Assembly (NCBI GenBank): GCA_023430845.1
Contig: JAEYYJ010000117.1
Location: 1-9,155 of the forward strand
Origin: Pseudomonadota bacterium
GTDB taxonomy: Bacteria > Pseudomonadota > Alphaproteobacteria > Rhizobiales > Hyphomicrobiaceae
Reading direction: 5' to 3'
Length of the DNA stretch: 9,155 nucleotides
In this document: positions 1 through 7,410 of the stretch, piece by piece
How positions within the stretch are numbered: the first letter of the stretch is position 1
Layout of the letters: every line of letters begins with the position of its first letter
Position numbers and translations under genes: made by a program
The notes under the pieces: model-generated
What the model saw: only the letters and a program-made list of their open reading frames with translations
Told to the model about the DNA's origin: nothing
Databases searched by the model: none

Positions 1-2076
1 GGCAGCCGCCGCGTGACGGCACGCTTCGACCTGCCGCTCGAGTTGCGCAATCAGGTCGCGCGTGTCGAGCTTGCCGGCGAGCGTAGCGCCGGCGCCGTGC
101 ACCTCCTCGACAGCCGCTCGCGCTGGCATCGCATAGCGCTCATCTCCGGCGAGAGCCGTGAGCAGGCGCAGCCACTGCTGGCACCGCTCTACTACATCGA
201 GCGCGCGCTCGCGCCGTTCGCCGAACTCGTCCGCCAGAAGGACGTCAATCTTGCCGGCGCCGTCACCAGCGCCTTCGATCAGCGCTCATCCGTGCTCGTG
301 ATGGCTGACATCGGCACAATAGCCGGAGACCTCGGCACGCGCGTCGAAGAATGGGTGAACAAGGGTGGCGTGCTCGTGCGCTTCGCCGGCCCGCGCCTCG
401 AAAAGGGCGGCGATGATCTGCTGCCGGTGGGCCTGCGCATGGGGGGGCGTACGCTCGGCGGCGCTCTGTCCTGGTCGACACCGCAACCGCTCGCGCCCTT
501 CGAGGATTCGAGCCTGTTCGCTGGCCTGACGATCCCGAAGGATGTCGCCGTGAACCGCCAGATCCTCGCCGATCCGGCCTATCTCACCGACGAAGTGAGC
601 GTGTGGGCGCGCCTCGCCGACGGCACGCCGCTCGTCACTGCCCGCCGCATGGGCGAAGGACAGATCGTGCTCTTCCACATAACGGCAAACTCGGATTGGT
701 CGAACCTGCCGCTCTCGGGTCTGTTCGTCGAGATGCTGCGGCGCATTGCAACGCTCGGCGTCAGCGGCGGCATTGCCGTCGGCGGCGCCGAGACCATGAC
801 CGCCCCGGCAGCACGCAGCGCGTCCACGCCCGAAACCGCTGAGGTGCTGGCGCCGACGCAGGTTCTCGACGGCTTTGGCACACTGCGTCCGCCGACACCG
901 ACCGCCCAGGCCATCCCGGCCCGCAATATCGATACGGCAACACCGTCCCTCGACCATCCGCCCGGCTACTACGGTCCGGCCGCAAGTCCCCGCGCACTCA
1001 ATGTCATCACGCCGCGCACCGAGCTGCGGCCGCTGCCGACGCTGCCCGCCAACGTCGAGCAGCGCACATACGAGGGCACAAATCCCGAGCCGCTCAAGCC
1101 CTGGCTGCTCTCGGCTGCTCTCGCTTTGATCTTCGCGGATATCATCGCGGTACTGCTGCTCCAGGGCCTACTGAGACGCCGCCCTGGGATGCGTCCTACA
1201 GCGACAGCGTCGATACTGCTGCTCGCGACCGCAGCCGCGCTCGCGCTCACGGGCAATCACGCTGAAGCCCAGCGCCGCCCCGAGGCCCCGCCGAGCGCCG
1301 CCATGCCGTCGAGCCGCGATCTGCAAATCGCCATCCAGGCAACCGGCAAGGTATCCTTCGCCTACGTACTGACAGGCGATGGCGCGACGGACGAGGCGAG
1401 CCGCGCGGGTCTCGTCGGTATCGGCCGCCATCTCGCCGCGCGCACGTCGGTCGAGCCCGGTGAGCCTTTCGGCGTCAACGTCGCAACAGACGAGATTGCC
1501 TTCTCCCCGATCCTGTACTGGCCGGTGCTCACCAACGCGAACCCGCTGAATGACGCAACACTCGCCAAGATCGACACCTACATGAAGCAGGGTGGGATGA
1601 TCATCTTCGACACCCGCGACTTCGGCTCGGGGCTTCCGACCGGCATCGGCATGGGGCGCGAAAGCGGCACGCCGTTGCAGCGCCTGCTCGGCCGTCTCGA
1701 CATTCCACGCCTCGAGCCCGTGCCAGAGACGCACGTTCTCACCAAGGCCTTCTACATCCTGCGTACCTTTCCCGGTCGCTGGGACGGAGGGCAGATGTGG
1801 GTCGAGGCCGACAGTGCCGAATCCGCCGACGATGGTACGCGCAAGGCGCGCCGCGCCGACGGCGTCAGCAGTATTCTCGTGACGCCGAACGATCTTGCCG
1901 CTGCCTGGGCACTCGACGGCCAGAACCGGCCGATGTTCCCCGTCGTTCCTGGCGGCGAGCAACAGCGCGAGATGGCCATTCGAGTCGGCATCAACATCGC
2001 CATGTACGCACTGACCGGCAACTACAAAGCTGATCAGGTGCACGCCCCAGCGCTCATCGAGCGTCTTGGTCAGTGA
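1..2076 (+). CDS. DUF4159 domain membrane protein (BatA/DUF4159 type), 5' truncated
   Basis: The reading frame is open at the window edge and the first visible residues are already mid-domain, so the real start lies upstream and the GTG at 13 is not the start. Counting from that GTG, residues 40-250 resemble a class I amidotransferase-like fold, with a strand/Gly-Gly turn around 93-125. Residues 260-360 are a Pro/Ala-rich linker containing LDGFGTL and HPPGYYG. Residues 364-386 form a membrane helix, 397-420 a second hydrophobic segment ending in AEAQ, and 436-687 a DUF4159 domain with YWP near 502 and GGMIIFDTRD at 527-536. Family members usually begin with a BatA (aerotolerance-type) N-terminal membrane region, which would be in the missing part. 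No cysteine is present. The biochemical role is unknown; linkage to MoxR/DUF58 genes in relatives suggests envelope maturation or stress. The family assignment is firm, the function is not. Confidence 0.88.
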   Translation, partial: GSRRVTARFDLPLELRNQVARVELAGERSAGAVHLLDSRSRWHRIALISGESREQAQPLLAPLYYIERALAPFAELVRQKDVNLAGAVTSAFDQRSSVLVMADIGTIAGDLGTRVEEWVNKGGVLVRFAGPRLEKGGDDLLPVGLRMGGRTLGGALSWSTPQPLAPFEDSSLFAGLTIPKDVAVNRQILADPAYLTDEVSVWARLADGTPLVTARRMGEGQIVLFHITANSDWSNLPLSGLFVEMLRRIATLGVSGGIAVGGAETMTAPAARSASTPETAEVLAPTQVLDGFGTLRPPTPTAQAIPARNIDTATPSLDHPPGYYGPAASPRALNVITPRTELRPLPTLPANVEQRTYEGTNPEPLKPWLLSAALALIFADIIAVLLLQGLLRRRPGMRPTATASILLLATAAALALTGNHAEAQRRPEAPPSAAMPSSRDLQIAIQATGKVSFAYVLTGDGATDEASRAGLVGIGRHLAARTSVEPGEPFGVNVATDEIAFSPILYWPVLTNANPLNDATLAKIDTYMKQGGMIIFDTRDFGSGLPTGIGMGRESGTPLQRLLGRLDIPRLEPVPETHVLTKAFYILRTFPGRWDGGQMWVEADSAESADDGTRKARRADGVSSILVTPNDLAAAWALDGQNRPMFPVVPGGEQQREMAIRVGINIAMYALTGNYKADQVHAPALIERLGQ

Positions 2077-2106
2077 GCGTGCGACGCGCGCGGCGACAGT
2101 AACGAC

Positions 2107-2110
2107 GGAG
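2107..2110 (+). promoter_or_regulatory. Weak Shine-Dalgarno before the VWA membrane protein
   Basis: GGAG lies 12 bases before the ATG at 2123, a long but usable spacing. An in-frame TGA at 2114-2116, three codons upstream of this ATG, rules out a more upstream start, so the ATG is chosen mainly on that ground. There is no clear promoter in the 46-bp gap, which fits co-transcription with the preceding gene. Confidence 0.4.
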
Positions 2111-2122
2111 TTTTGAGTCCGG

Positions 2123-4258
2123 ATGACCTGGTCGATCGACATTGCCCCGATGGTGCCGCTGCCCGTGCTGGTGGCTGCGGGGCTCGTTGCGCTCGCGCTC
2201 ATCGGCGTCCTCTTCTTCCGGCGCACGCGCGGCGCAGCACTCCGCGCACTCGCACTCGCGGCGCTCGTCGCTGCACTCGCCAATCCATCATTCCGGCAGG
2301 AGGAGCGCGAGGGCCTCGCCAATATCGCCGTCGTTCTCGTCGACGAGAGCACGAGCCAATCCATTGCCGGCCGGCCCGCACAGACGGCCGCCATCCGCGC
2401 CGATCTCGACGAGAAGCTGAAACGCCTTCCGGGCCTCGAAGTGAAGTGGATCGAAGCCTCGCGGCCGACCGGCGAGCGCACATCCGGCACGCATCTCTTC
2501 ACGGATCTGAATCGGGCACTCGCCGAGATCGCGCCCGACCGCCTCGCCGGCGTCATCACGATCACCGACGGGCAGGTGCACGACATTCCGGCATCTGTCG
2601 CAGCCCTCGGCTTCAACGCACCCGTGCACGCGCTGATCACCGGCCGCCCGGACGAATTCGATCGCCGCATCGAGGTCATCACGGCGCCGAAGTTCGGCAT
2701 CGTCAACGGCCCAGCACGCGACATCGAGATCGCCGTTCGCGAGACCGGTAAGAGCGGCCAGGCCGGACGTCAGGTCAATCTGCGCGTGCGCCGCGAAGGC
2801 CGCCCCGACGAGACCATTCGCACCGAAATCGACGCCCGCACGCGCGTTGCCATGCCCTTCCCGACGGCGGGACAGAACATCGTCGAGATCGAGCTCGACA
2901 CCGTGCCCGGCGAGCTCACGCACCTCAATAACCGCGTCGTGATCGCAGCCGAAGGCGTGCGCGAGAACCTGCGCGTCCTGCTCGTGTCGGGTGAACCGCA
3001 CGCGGGCGAACGCGTGTGGCGCAATCTCCTGAAGTCCGACGCCGCCGTCGATCTCGTGCACTTCACCATTCTGCGCCCACCCGAGAAGCAGGACGGCACG
3101 CCTATCCATCAGCTCTCGCTGATCGCCTTCCCGACGCGGGAACTCTTCTCGGAGAAGATCTCGAACTTCGACCTCATCATCTTCGACCGCTATCAGGTCC
3201 GCGGCATTCTCCCGCCGATCTACTACGACAACATCGCGCGTTACGTCGCAAACGGCGGGGCGCTGCTCGTTGCCTCCGGCGACGACTACGCACAAAACGC
3301 GAGCCTCTATCGCACCGCGCTTGCGCCCGTCCTGCCGGCCGCGCCATCGGGCCGCGTCATCGAGCAGCCCTTCAAGGCGCGCGTCACGACCGACGGCCAC
3401 AAGCATCCCGTCACGCGCAATCTTCCGGGCGTGCGTGAGGGCACCCAGGATCCCGATTGGGGCCGCTGGTTCCGTCAGGTCGAGACGAATGTCACGCGCG
3501 GCCGTACGCTCATGAGCGGCGTCGAGGAGCGGCCACTGCTCGTGCTCGATCGCGTCGGGCGCGGCCGCGTTGCGCTCATGCTCTCCGACCATGCCTGGCT
3601 CTGGGCGCGCGGCTACGACGGCGGCGGCCCGCACACGGACCTCCTGCGGCGCACATCGCACTGGCTCATGAAAGAGCCCGATCTCGAGGAGGAGCGCCTC
3701 CTCGCCGATGCGCGCGGCCTCAAGCTCACCATCGAGCGCCGCTCGATGGAGACGAGCGTTCCACCGGTCACCGTGCAGTCGCCAGGCGGCGAGTCGAGCG
3801 AAGTGGTACTCGAACCGGCAAGCGACGGCATCTGGCGCACGACCATCGATGTGCGCCAGCCCGGGCTCTACAAGATGCAATCGAACGGCTCCCCGCCCGA
3901 TCGGCGCGTGCTGACCGCGGTGGCCCATGCCGGGCTCGAGGATGCTCGCGAAATGAGTGAGGTCACCGCGACGGACGCCAAGCTCCGCCCGCTCATCAAT
4001 GCCACGGGCGGTGGCACGTTCTGGACGCGCGGCGGCGGCCTGCTCTCGAGCAGCGCCAGCGCTACGGCCGTCGACGTGCCCCGCGTGTCGCTTCTCGCCA
4101 ACGCGCGCGTTCTTGCCGGCTCGGGCTGGATGGGGCTCAAGGACCGAGAGGCCTACGTCACGCGTGGCGTCCGCATCACGCCGATGTTCACCGGCCTCCT
4201 GGCGCTGGCCGCCTTGCTGGCCTTCCTGACGCTTGCCTGGTGGCGCGAGGGGCGGTAG
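2123..4258 (+). CDS. VWA-domain membrane protein with amidotransferase-like domain
   Basis: The 711-residue protein has two N-terminal membrane helices (about 11-33 and 38-55) and one at the C-terminus (about 687-706), so most of it should lie in the periplasm. Residues 66-175 look like a von Willebrand A domain with a complete MIDAS metal site: DESTS at 74-78 (DxSxS), Thr127 in FTDL, and Asp149 in TDG. Residues 190-275 look like a beta-rich insert. Residues 283-515 resemble a class I glutamine amidotransferase-like fold, but the nucleophile elbow position reads ASGDD (384-388) and the protein has no cysteine, so amidotransferase chemistry is not expected. Residues 540-670 are a further uncharacterised region. 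It lies 46 bp after the DUF4159 gene on the same strand and is probably in its operon. In relatives this pair accompanies MoxR and DUF58 genes. Role inferred: a metal-dependent adhesion or scaffold subunit of a MoxR/Bat-type envelope complex. Confidence 0.85.
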   Translation: MTWSIDIAPMVPLPVLVAAGLVALALIGVLFFRRTRGAALRALALAALVAALANPSFRQEEREGLANIAVVLVDESTSQSIAGRPAQTAAIRADLDEKLKRLPGLEVKWIEASRPTGERTSGTHLFTDLNRALAEIAPDRLAGVITITDGQVHDIPASVAALGFNAPVHALITGRPDEFDRRIEVITAPKFGIVNGPARDIEIAVRETGKSGQAGRQVNLRVRREGRPDETIRTEIDARTRVAMPFPTAGQNIVEIELDTVPGELTHLNNRVVIAAEGVRENLRVLLVSGEPHAGERVWRNLLKSDAAVDLVHFTILRPPEKQDGTPIHQLSLIAFPTRELFSEKISNFDLIIFDRYQVRGILPPIYYDNIARYVANGGALLVASGDDYAQNASLYRTALAPVLPAAPSGRVIEQPFKARVTTDGHKHPVTRNLPGVREGTQDPDWGRWFRQVETNVTRGRTLMSGVEERPLLVLDRVGRGRVALMLSDHAWLWARGYDGGGPHTDLLRRTSHWLMKEPDLEEERLLADARGLKLTIERRSMETSVPPVTVQSPGGESSEVVLEPASDGIWRTTIDVRQPGLYKMQSNGSPPDRRVLTAVAHAGLEDAREMSEVTATDAKLRPLINATGGGTFWTRGGGLLSSSASATAVDVPRVSLLANARVLAGSGWMGLKDREAYVTRGVRITPMFTGLLALAALLAFLTLAWWREGR

Positions 4259-4334
4259 GCCACCGCGCTACTGGGGCAAGAAGCCGGGCCGACGCTGCAC
4301 TCGGATCGACCGCAGTTTTCCGACGCCCCAGATC

Positions 4335-4363
4335 TTGACATTACGTCTGGCAATCGCATTCAT
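4335..4363 (+). promoter_or_regulatory. Candidate sigma-70 type promoter for the GT22 gene
   Basis: TTGACA at 4335-4340 is a perfect -35 consensus. After a 17-base spacer, ATTCAT at 4358-4363 is a weak -10 (three of six matches to TATAAT). Transcription would begin near 4370, leaving a leader of about 60 bases before the ATG at 4432. It sits in the 173-bp gap after the VWA gene, suggesting that the GT22 gene is expressed independently. The poor -10 keeps confidence moderate. Confidence 0.42.
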
Positions 4364-4394
4364 TGCGGCTGCTAGCACAAGGCAGCTCTTCGCA

Positions 4395-4422
4395 TTTTCT
4401 CTTTTCCTCTCCCACCCCCCTC
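4395..4422 (+). other. Polypyrimidine leader tract before the GT22 start
   Basis: This 28-base stretch has 27 pyrimidines and a single purine (A at 4414). It ends 9 bases before the ATG at 4432. No strong Shine-Dalgarno lies in the leader; only GAG at 4423-4425 is present, 6 bases before the ATG. U-rich leaders can bind ribosomal protein S1, so a role in translation initiation is possible but is inference. Confidence 0.35.
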
Positions 4423-4431
4423 GAGTTTTTC

Positions 4432-5919
4432 ATGGCGATCAGCGGCACTATTTCCCATCCCAATCCGCCTCGCGATTTATCCGCCCTGCCCGTCCTTACC
4501 ACTCTATTCATCGCGCTCTTTTTGCGACTGTTTGTTGCCCTATGGTCGGAGCGCATACATCATCCCGACGAGATCTTCCAATATCTTGATGCCGCGCATC
4601 GCCTGATTTACGGCTATGGTTTTGTCACATGGGAATATCGATTTGGTATCAGGAATTGGCTTCTCCCAGGCATGATCGCAGGCCTGCTGGAGACCCTGAG
4701 AATACTGGGCTTCGACTATCCGACGGCGTACGTGCCGACCCTCAAGGTTTTCTTTGCGGTCCTATCTCTTTCGGCCGTCTACGCCATTTATGTGATTGGT
4801 CGAAACGTTTTCGATAAACAGACGGGCCGCATCGCGGCGGTCTATGGGGCCGTGTGGCACGAACTGATTTTTTACTCGACGATTCCGACGCCGGAAGTGT
4901 TGGGCGCCTACGCCATCCTGACCGCCTTCGCGCTGGCGACCGATCGCCAAAGATGGTGGGCACCGGCCGTCGTCGGACTGCTCCTTGGTCTCGCGGTCGC
5001 ACTCCGCCTGCAGTACGCCATTGCGGGCGCAGTTATCTGGACTCTCGTTGTGATCTGGTGGGGCTGGCGGTCGGCACTCCAACTCTCCCTTGCCGGTGCA
5101 GCTGTTCTGCTTTTCGCGGGCATGATCGACGCCCTGACTTGGGGCGTCCCCTTTATCTCATACTACAATAATGTTTTGTTTAATGTCGTCTATGGAGTTA
5201 GCAACCTATTCGGACGTTCGTCACTGCTTTGGTACGTCGGGCGAATGACCGAAGCGTCCGTAGGGCTGCACGCGCTCGCCTTTATCTTTGGCGTGCTGAA
5301 ATGGAAACGAAGTTGGCCACTCGTATTGCTGATCAGCAGCGTAGTGCTGCCGCATATGCTGGTGCCTCACAAAGAGTATCGCTTCGTATTTCTCGCAATC
5401 CCTCTTTTGCTCGTGTTGTTAGCCAGGGCATCAGTCGAAATTCAATCGTGGCTCGCGCAGCGCTATTCCAGCACCTGGATTGCGATCGGAATTGTTTCCC
5501 TGCTGTCCATCATCGGCGGCAGCCGCGGAGATATCCTCAAAAGGGACGACGTCTTAGTTGCGGCTCTGGACCTGTCGAAGCGGAACAATGTGGCAGGATT
5601 TCTCGACTTGACATCCCAGTGGATCGACACTGGCGGCTTCTATTACTTCCATCACAACGTGCCCTACGCTTTTCGCTGGGATGTCAAGCAACTTTCCATG
5701 GATGAATATAAAAACTACTTCAGCCACATATTGGATCGCGGCGATCGACCGCTTCCCGCGGGTTTTCGAGTGTCGGCCCGTTACGGATCGATCGTACTTC
5801 TAGAGCAATCCGAACCACCGCCCTCGTATCGCAAGTTGCCGATGGACGGACGCGAGCCGAAACAACCCGGCGTCGATGACCGCTACACGCCGAACGTGCG
5901 CCGCCGGTATCCCAACTAG
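4432..5919 (+). CDS. Alg9/PIG-B-like mannosyltransferase, family GT22
   Basis: The 495-residue polytopic protein is a GT-C glycosyltransferase. Family hallmarks are visible: HPDE at 44-47 in the first periplasmic loop (Asp46 is the likely catalytic acidic residue), the segment [20 protein letters not shown] at 61-80 typical of GT22, and HKEYRF at 313-318, which matches the HKExRF signature of eukaryotic GPI and N-glycan mannosyltransferases. Roughly ten hydrophobic stretches span 20-365. A soluble C-terminal region (about 370-495) contains [12 protein letters not shown] at 401-412. Known family members transfer mannose from a polyprenyl-phosphate carrier on the outer face of the membrane; the acceptor here is unknown. 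The ATG at 4432 was chosen over the in-frame TTG at 4363 because that TTG overlaps the candidate -10 and adds no conserved sequence. Base composition is lower in GC than in the neighbours, and no other glycan gene is adjacent, which fits horizontal acquisition. Confidence 0.85.
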   Translation: MAISGTISHPNPPRDLSALPVLTTLFIALFLRLFVALWSERIHHPDEIFQYLDAAHRLIYGYGFVTWEYRFGIRNWLLPGMIAGLLETLRILGFDYPTAYVPTLKVFFAVLSLSAVYAIYVIGRNVFDKQTGRIAAVYGAVWHELIFYSTIPTPEVLGAYAILTAFALATDRQRWWAPAVVGLLLGLAVALRLQYAIAGAVIWTLVVIWWGWRSALQLSLAGAAVLLFAGMIDALTWGVPFISYYNNVLFNVVYGVSNLFGRSSLLWYVGRMTEASVGLHALAFIFGVLKWKRSWPLVLLISSVVLPHMLVPHKEYRFVFLAIPLLLVLLARASVEIQSWLAQRYSSTWIAIGIVSLLSIIGGSRGDILKRDDVLVAALDLSKRNNVAGFLDLTSQWIDTGGFYYFHHNVPYAFRWDVKQLSMDEYKNYFSHILDRGDRPLPAGFRVSARYGSIVLLEQSEPPPSYRKLPMDGREPKQPGVDDRYTPNVRRRYPN

Positions 5920-5920
5920 A

Positions 5921-5954
5921 CCTTTGTCCAGCGCATAGCTTGTCTCAACAAAGG
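5921..5954. repeat. 7-bp inverted repeat downstream of the GT22 stop
   Basis: CCTTTGT at 5921-5927 and ACAAAGG at 5948-5954 are exact reverse complements separated by 20 bases, starting 2 bases after the GT22 stop codon. No T-run follows, so it is a poor intrinsic terminator. A second direct CAAAGG occurs at 5959-5964, exactly 10 bp after the CAAAGG at 5949-5954, so an operator for a dimeric regulator is an alternative reading. It lies about 110-145 bp before purA. Confidence 0.35.
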
Positions 5955-6035
5955 AAGGCAAAGGGTCTCCCATGGAAAGGCCCCGGACATTCGCCCTTGC
6001 GCCGGCCCCCGCCCCGGGCTAACGCCTTCCGGCAG

Positions 6036-6048
6036 CCGCACGCTGCGG
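6036..6048 (+). other. Small GC hairpin in the purA leader
   Basis: CCGCA (6036-6040) and TGCGG (6044-6048) are complementary with a 3-base loop, ending just before the purA ribosome binding site at 6051. It might modulate translation, but a 5-bp stem is common by chance in DNA this GC-rich. The rest of the 146-bp gap holds no recognisable riboswitch. Confidence 0.2.
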
Positions 6049-6050
6049 AC

Positions 6051-6056
6051 AAGAGG
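6051..6056 (+). promoter_or_regulatory. purA ribosome binding site
   Basis: AAGAGG lies 9 bases before the ATG at 6066, a good Shine-Dalgarno match and spacing. It decides the purA start in favour of 6066 over an in-frame TTG at 5940, which would add 42 residues with no counterpart in the family. Confidence 0.7.
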
Positions 6057-6065
6057 CATCAGACA

Positions 6066-7376
6066 ATGGCGAACGTGGTGGTTGTCGGCGCCCAATGGGG
6101 CGACGAGGGCAAAGGCAAGATCGTGGACTGGCTTTCGGAGCGTGCCGACATCGTCGTGCGCTTCCAGGGTGGCCACAATGCCGGCCATACGCTCGTCATC
6201 GAAGGCAAAACCTACAAACTCGCCCTCCTGCCGTCAGGCGTCGTCCGACCGGGCAAGCTGTCCGTCATCGGCAACGGCGTCGTCGTCGACCCCTGGCATC
6301 TGGTCGCCGAAATCGAAACCATCCGCAAGCTCGGCATCGATATCGGACCCGAGCAGCTCAAGGTCGCCGAGAACGCAACGCTCATTCTTCCACTTCACCG
6401 CGAGCTGGATCAGCTCCGCGAGGAAGCTGCGGCTGCCCAGAAGATCGGCACCACCGGGCGCGGCATCGGCCCCGCATACGAGGACAAGGTCGGCCGGCGT
6501 GCCATCCGCGTGCAGGACCTGCGCAACCTGCACAATCTCGGTCCCAAGATCGACCGGCTGCTCGTCCACCACAACGCCCTCAGAAGCGGCCTCGGCAAAC
6601 CGCTCATCAGCAAACAGGCGCTCATCGACGAACTGACGGAGATCTCGCCGAAGATCCTGCCCTACATCGACACCGTCTGGGATACGCTCGATAGCGCCCG
6701 CAAGGCCGGCAAGCGCATTCTCTTCGAAGGTGCGCAAGGCGCGCTGCTCGATGTCGATCACGGCACCTATCCTTACGTCACATCGTCAAACACGGTCGCG
6801 GGGCAGGCCGCTGCGGGCTCTGGAATGGGTCCGGCAGCACTGAGCTACGTACTCGGTCTCGCCAAGGCCTACACGACGCGCGTCGGCTCAGGCCCCTTCC
6901 CGACCGAGCTTCTCGGCCCCGATGGCGAGCCTGACGAGATCGGCCGCCTTCTCGGCGAGCGCGGCAAGGAGTTCGGCGTCAACACCGGCCGGCGCCGGCG
7001 CTGCGGCTGGTTCGACGCCGTGCTCGTGCGCCAGATCGTGCGCGTTGCGGGGATCACCGGCATTGCGCTCACCAAGCTCGATATTCTCGACGCCCTTCCC
7101 GAGATCAAGGTCTGCGTGGCCTATGAGCTCGACGGCAAGCGCATCGATCGCCTTCCCGCCGGCATGAACGAGCAGGCGCGCGTCAAACCGATCTACGAGA
7201 GCTTCGAGGGATGGACGGAATCGACGCAAGGTGCACGGAGCTGGGCAAACCTTCCGGCCCAGGCCGTCAAGTACGTGCGCCATATCGAGGAACTGATCGA
7301 ATGCCCGGTGACGCTGCTCTCGACGAGCCCCGAGCGCGACGACACGATCCTCATGCGGGATCCATTTCAGGATTGA
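6066..7376 (+). CDS. purA: Adenylosuccinate synthetase
   Basis: This cytoplasmic enzyme joins IMP and aspartate using GTP to give adenylosuccinate, the first committed step from IMP to AMP. The 436-residue protein is of normal family length and complete. The nucleotide loop GDEGKGK is at 12-18, with the catalytic Asp13 and Lys16. GGHNAGHT at 35-42 holds the catalytic His41. IMP-binding [11 protein letters not shown] is at 128-138, the flexible loop region GVNTGRRRR at 304-312, TKLD at 336-339 in the guanine-binding region, and the C-terminal [10 protein letters not shown] at 419-428. No key residue is missing. The start is fixed by the AAGAGG ribosome binding site and by the family's usual N-terminus. 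It follows the GT22 gene after 146 bp on the same strand and converges on kup. A promoter is not obvious in the gap. Confidence 0.98.
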   Translation: MANVVVVGAQWGDEGKGKIVDWLSERADIVVRFQGGHNAGHTLVIEGKTYKLALLPSGVVRPGKLSVIGNGVVVDPWHLVAEIETIRKLGIDIGPEQLKVAENATLILPLHRELDQLREEAAAAQKIGTTGRGIGPAYEDKVGRRAIRVQDLRNLHNLGPKIDRLLVHHNALRSGLGKPLISKQALIDELTEISPKILPYIDTVWDTLDSARKAGKRILFEGAQGALLDVDHGTYPYVTSSNTVAGQAAAGSGMGPAALSYVLGLAKAYTTRVGSGPFPTELLGPDGEPDEIGRLLGERGKEFGVNTGRRRRCGWFDAVLVRQIVRVAGITGIALTKLDILDALPEIKVCVAYELDGKRIDRLPAGMNEQARVKPIYESFEGWTESTQGARSWANLPAQAVKYVRHIEELIECPVTLLSTSPERDDTILMRDPFQD

Positions 7377-7410
7377 GTGTGCCCGCGGGTCACGGCGTGC
7401 ACGTCACTCA
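7374..7410. terminator. Possible bidirectional terminator between purA and kup
   Basis: TGAGTG (7374-7379) and CACTCA (7405-7410) are perfect reverse complements. They contain the purA stop TGA and the kup stop (TCA on the + strand) at their outer ends. TGC (7380-7382) and GCA (7399-7401) can extend the stem with a small bulge. The interior also has the palindromes CCCGCGGG (7382-7389) and CGTGCACG (7396-7403). There is no flanking T-run on either side, so intrinsic termination is plausible but not proven. Confidence 0.4.

Noticed and set aside
13..15. GTG as the start of the DUF4159 gene
   Set aside because: The frame is open upstream to the window edge and the protein would lack the family's N-terminal membrane region; the gene is simply cut by the window.
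1168..2724. Long open frame on the - strand (518 codons) across the DUF4159 and VWA genes
   Set aside because: It is antisense to two genes with recognisable domains; its Arg/Ala-rich, low-complexity translation is typical of shadow frames in GC-rich DNA.
2288..3928. Long open frame on the - strand (546 codons) opposite the VWA gene
   Set aside because: It lies wholly inside the VWA gene on the other strand, has no recognisable motif, and is explained by third-position G/C bias.
4363..4365. TTG as an alternative start of the GT22 gene
   Set aside because: It overlaps the candidate -10 element, has no ribosome binding site, and adds 23 residues with no family similarity.
5940..6065. 42-residue N-terminal extension of PurA from an in-frame TTG
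   Set aside because: PurA proteins normally begin right at [18 protein letters not shown], and AAGAGG is placed correctly for the ATG at 6066.
5920..6065. Riboswitch or leader peptide for purA
   Set aside because: No purine-riboswitch-like core or convincing short peptide frame was seen; only small GC-rich hairpins are present.
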